From Candidatus Bathyarchaeota archaeon (lineage in GTDB: Archaea; Thermoproteota; Bathyarchaeia; 40CM-2-53-6), in NCBI GenBank assembly GCA_005888745.1, contig VBBS01000029.1, positions 1 to 52,066 of the forward strand: a stretch of 52,066 nucleotides of DNA, in the 5' to 3' direction. The notes under the pieces are model-generated. The model saw only the letters and a list, made by a program, of their open reading frames with translations. It was not told the DNA's origin and ran no database searches. Positions 51,208 through 52,066 of the stretch are shown here, piece by piece (within the stretch, counting starts at the first letter, position 1; the number at the start of each line of letters is the position of its first letter). Made by a program: the position numbers and the translations under genes.

Positions 51208-52066
51208 ATGACGCCTAAAGCGTCTGATGGTCTGTCCCCAATTCCACAGTCTGTTGCTACGCCGCTGACCCGTGCCGCGATTTTCCTTGTTGCTATTGTT
51301 AATTCGGGTCCTGGGCATCGAGCTGTAATCCGACAGTTCTGTGCTGACATAGCAGCGCTCGTCCGCTCCGTAGGATTTCGCGAACAGGAGGGGACTCTCT
51401 CATGTGTTGTGGGGTTTGGGTCCGATGCATGGGACAGGCTATTCGAGAAGCCACGGCCTAGGGAGCTGCACAAGTTTCGCGAGATCGGGGCGGGAGAGCG
51501 CCTTGCCGTCTCAACACCAGGCGACATACTCTTCCACATCCGGGCGCAACGAATGGACTTGTGTTTCGAGCTGGCGACGCAGATCACTACTCGGCTTGGA
51601 GCGGCAATCTCGCCGGTTGACGAGGTTCACGGGTTCCGCTACTTCGACAGCCGCGACCTCATCGGCTTCGTCGACGGGACGGAGAACCCTAAGGGAAAGG
51701 ATGCGATTGATGCCACGCTGATAACAGACGAGGACCCCGATTTCGCTGCCGGAAGTTATGTGATCATTCAGAAGTATCTCCATGATCTGGCCGGCTGGAA
51801 TGTCCTACCGACTGAAAAACAGGAGAAAATCGTCGGTCGCACAAAACTGAATGATGTGGAGCTCGACGATAAGGTCAAGCCAGCCTACGCCCATAACGCG
51901 CTGACCAAGATAGTGGAGGGTGGGAAGGAAGTCAAGATTCTCCGGGACAACATGCCCTTCGGGTACGCCGGTCAGAAAGAGTTCGGGACATATTTCATCG
52001 GCTACAGCCGCTCACCAAGGACGATCGAAGAGATGCTTCAGAACATGTTCGTCGGCAAGCCACCAG
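51208..52066 (+). CDS. DyP-type haem peroxidase, 3' end outside the window
   Basis: The frame starts at ATG 51208 (MTPKASDGLSPIPQSVATPL) and is open to the window edge after 286 residues. The DyP motif GFVDGTENP carries the distal Asp. KPAYAHNALTKIVEGG contains the likely proximal His, and ILRDNMPFGYAGQKEFGTYF carries the distal Arg and ends in FIGYSRSP. These are class B DyP features. The enzyme oxidises dyes or phenols with peroxide, or may act on haem. Little coding remains beyond the edge. Confidence 0.92.
   Translation, partial: MTPKASDGLSPIPQSVATPLTRAAIFLVAIVNSGPGHRAVIRQFCADIAALVRSVGFREQEGTLSCVVGFGSDAWDRLFEKPRPRELHKFREIGAGERLAVSTPGDILFHIRAQRMDLCFELATQITTRLGAAISPVDEVHGFRYFDSRDLIGFVDGTENPKGKDAIDATLITDEDPDFAAGSYVIIQKYLHDLAGWNVLPTEKQEKIVGRTKLNDVELDDKVKPAYAHNALTKIVEGGKEVKILRDNMPFGYAGQKEFGTYFIGYSRSPRTIEEMLQNMFVGKPP

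Noticed and set aside
1-52066. CRISPR array or cas genes
   Set aside because: No regularly spaced direct repeats and no cas motifs were seen; the RuvC/zinc-ribbon proteins are TnpB in transposon context.

Overview
This window reads as archaeal chromosome, probably a mesophilic soil or sediment lineage of Thermoproteota (Nitrososphaeria- or Bathyarchaeia-like). That placement is inference. It rests on TnpB-only insertion elements, a lipoate ligase split into two genes, an AsnC-type ligand-binding protein without a DNA-binding domain, a PiT transporter paired with DUF47, many GTG/TTG starts, and many large Ser/Thr-rich secreted proteins with Ig-like and PKD repeats. No rRNA or tRNA gene was recognised.

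Layout. 1-9.3 kb: small membrane and secreted proteins, a TnpB element inserted into a membrane-protein gene, a DUF2332 protein, a VOC protein, a secreted GH5 glycosidase split by a frameshift, a decayed PIN-domain toxin locus and a class III CoA-transferase. 9.3-16.4 kb: secreted or membrane proteins of unknown function and a deletion derivative of the TnpB element. 16.6-21.3 kb: a ribbon-helix-helix-like protein, the bipartite lipoate-protein ligase, remnants, and a divergent pair of ligand-sensing (AsnC/RAM and ACT-like) proteins around a short palindrome. 21.3-25.5 kb: a second intact TnpB element, a 59-residue tautomerase coupled to a broken alpha/beta hydrolase, a membrane protein and small conserved proteins. 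25.5-26.9 kb: a long gene-free stretch with a dense series of stable hairpins, a candidate structured RNA. 26.9-34.4 kb: a secreted phosphoesterase with PKD and dockerin-like modules, a KaiC/RAD55-like ATPase, a peroxiredoxin-DsbA pair and a large Ig/PKD secreted protein. 34.6-52 kb: transport and housekeeping genes (PiT/DUF47, MFS, CDF, CorA, NadA, CBS, M20 peptidase, DyP peroxidase), mixed with small unknowns and several broken genes (cupin, GNAT, ABC ATPase).

Themes. Extracellular polymer and phosphate-ester use is suggested by the GH5, phosphoesterase-dockerin and adhesive repeat proteins, alongside phosphate uptake. Thiol and peroxide handling is represented by peroxiredoxin, DsbA-like and DyP proteins. 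The window is rich in disrupted genes: about ten show a frameshift, truncation or insertion. Either genome decay or assembly indels could explain them. The transposon-interrupted gene is not explained by sequencing error, because precise removal of the element restores one open frame.
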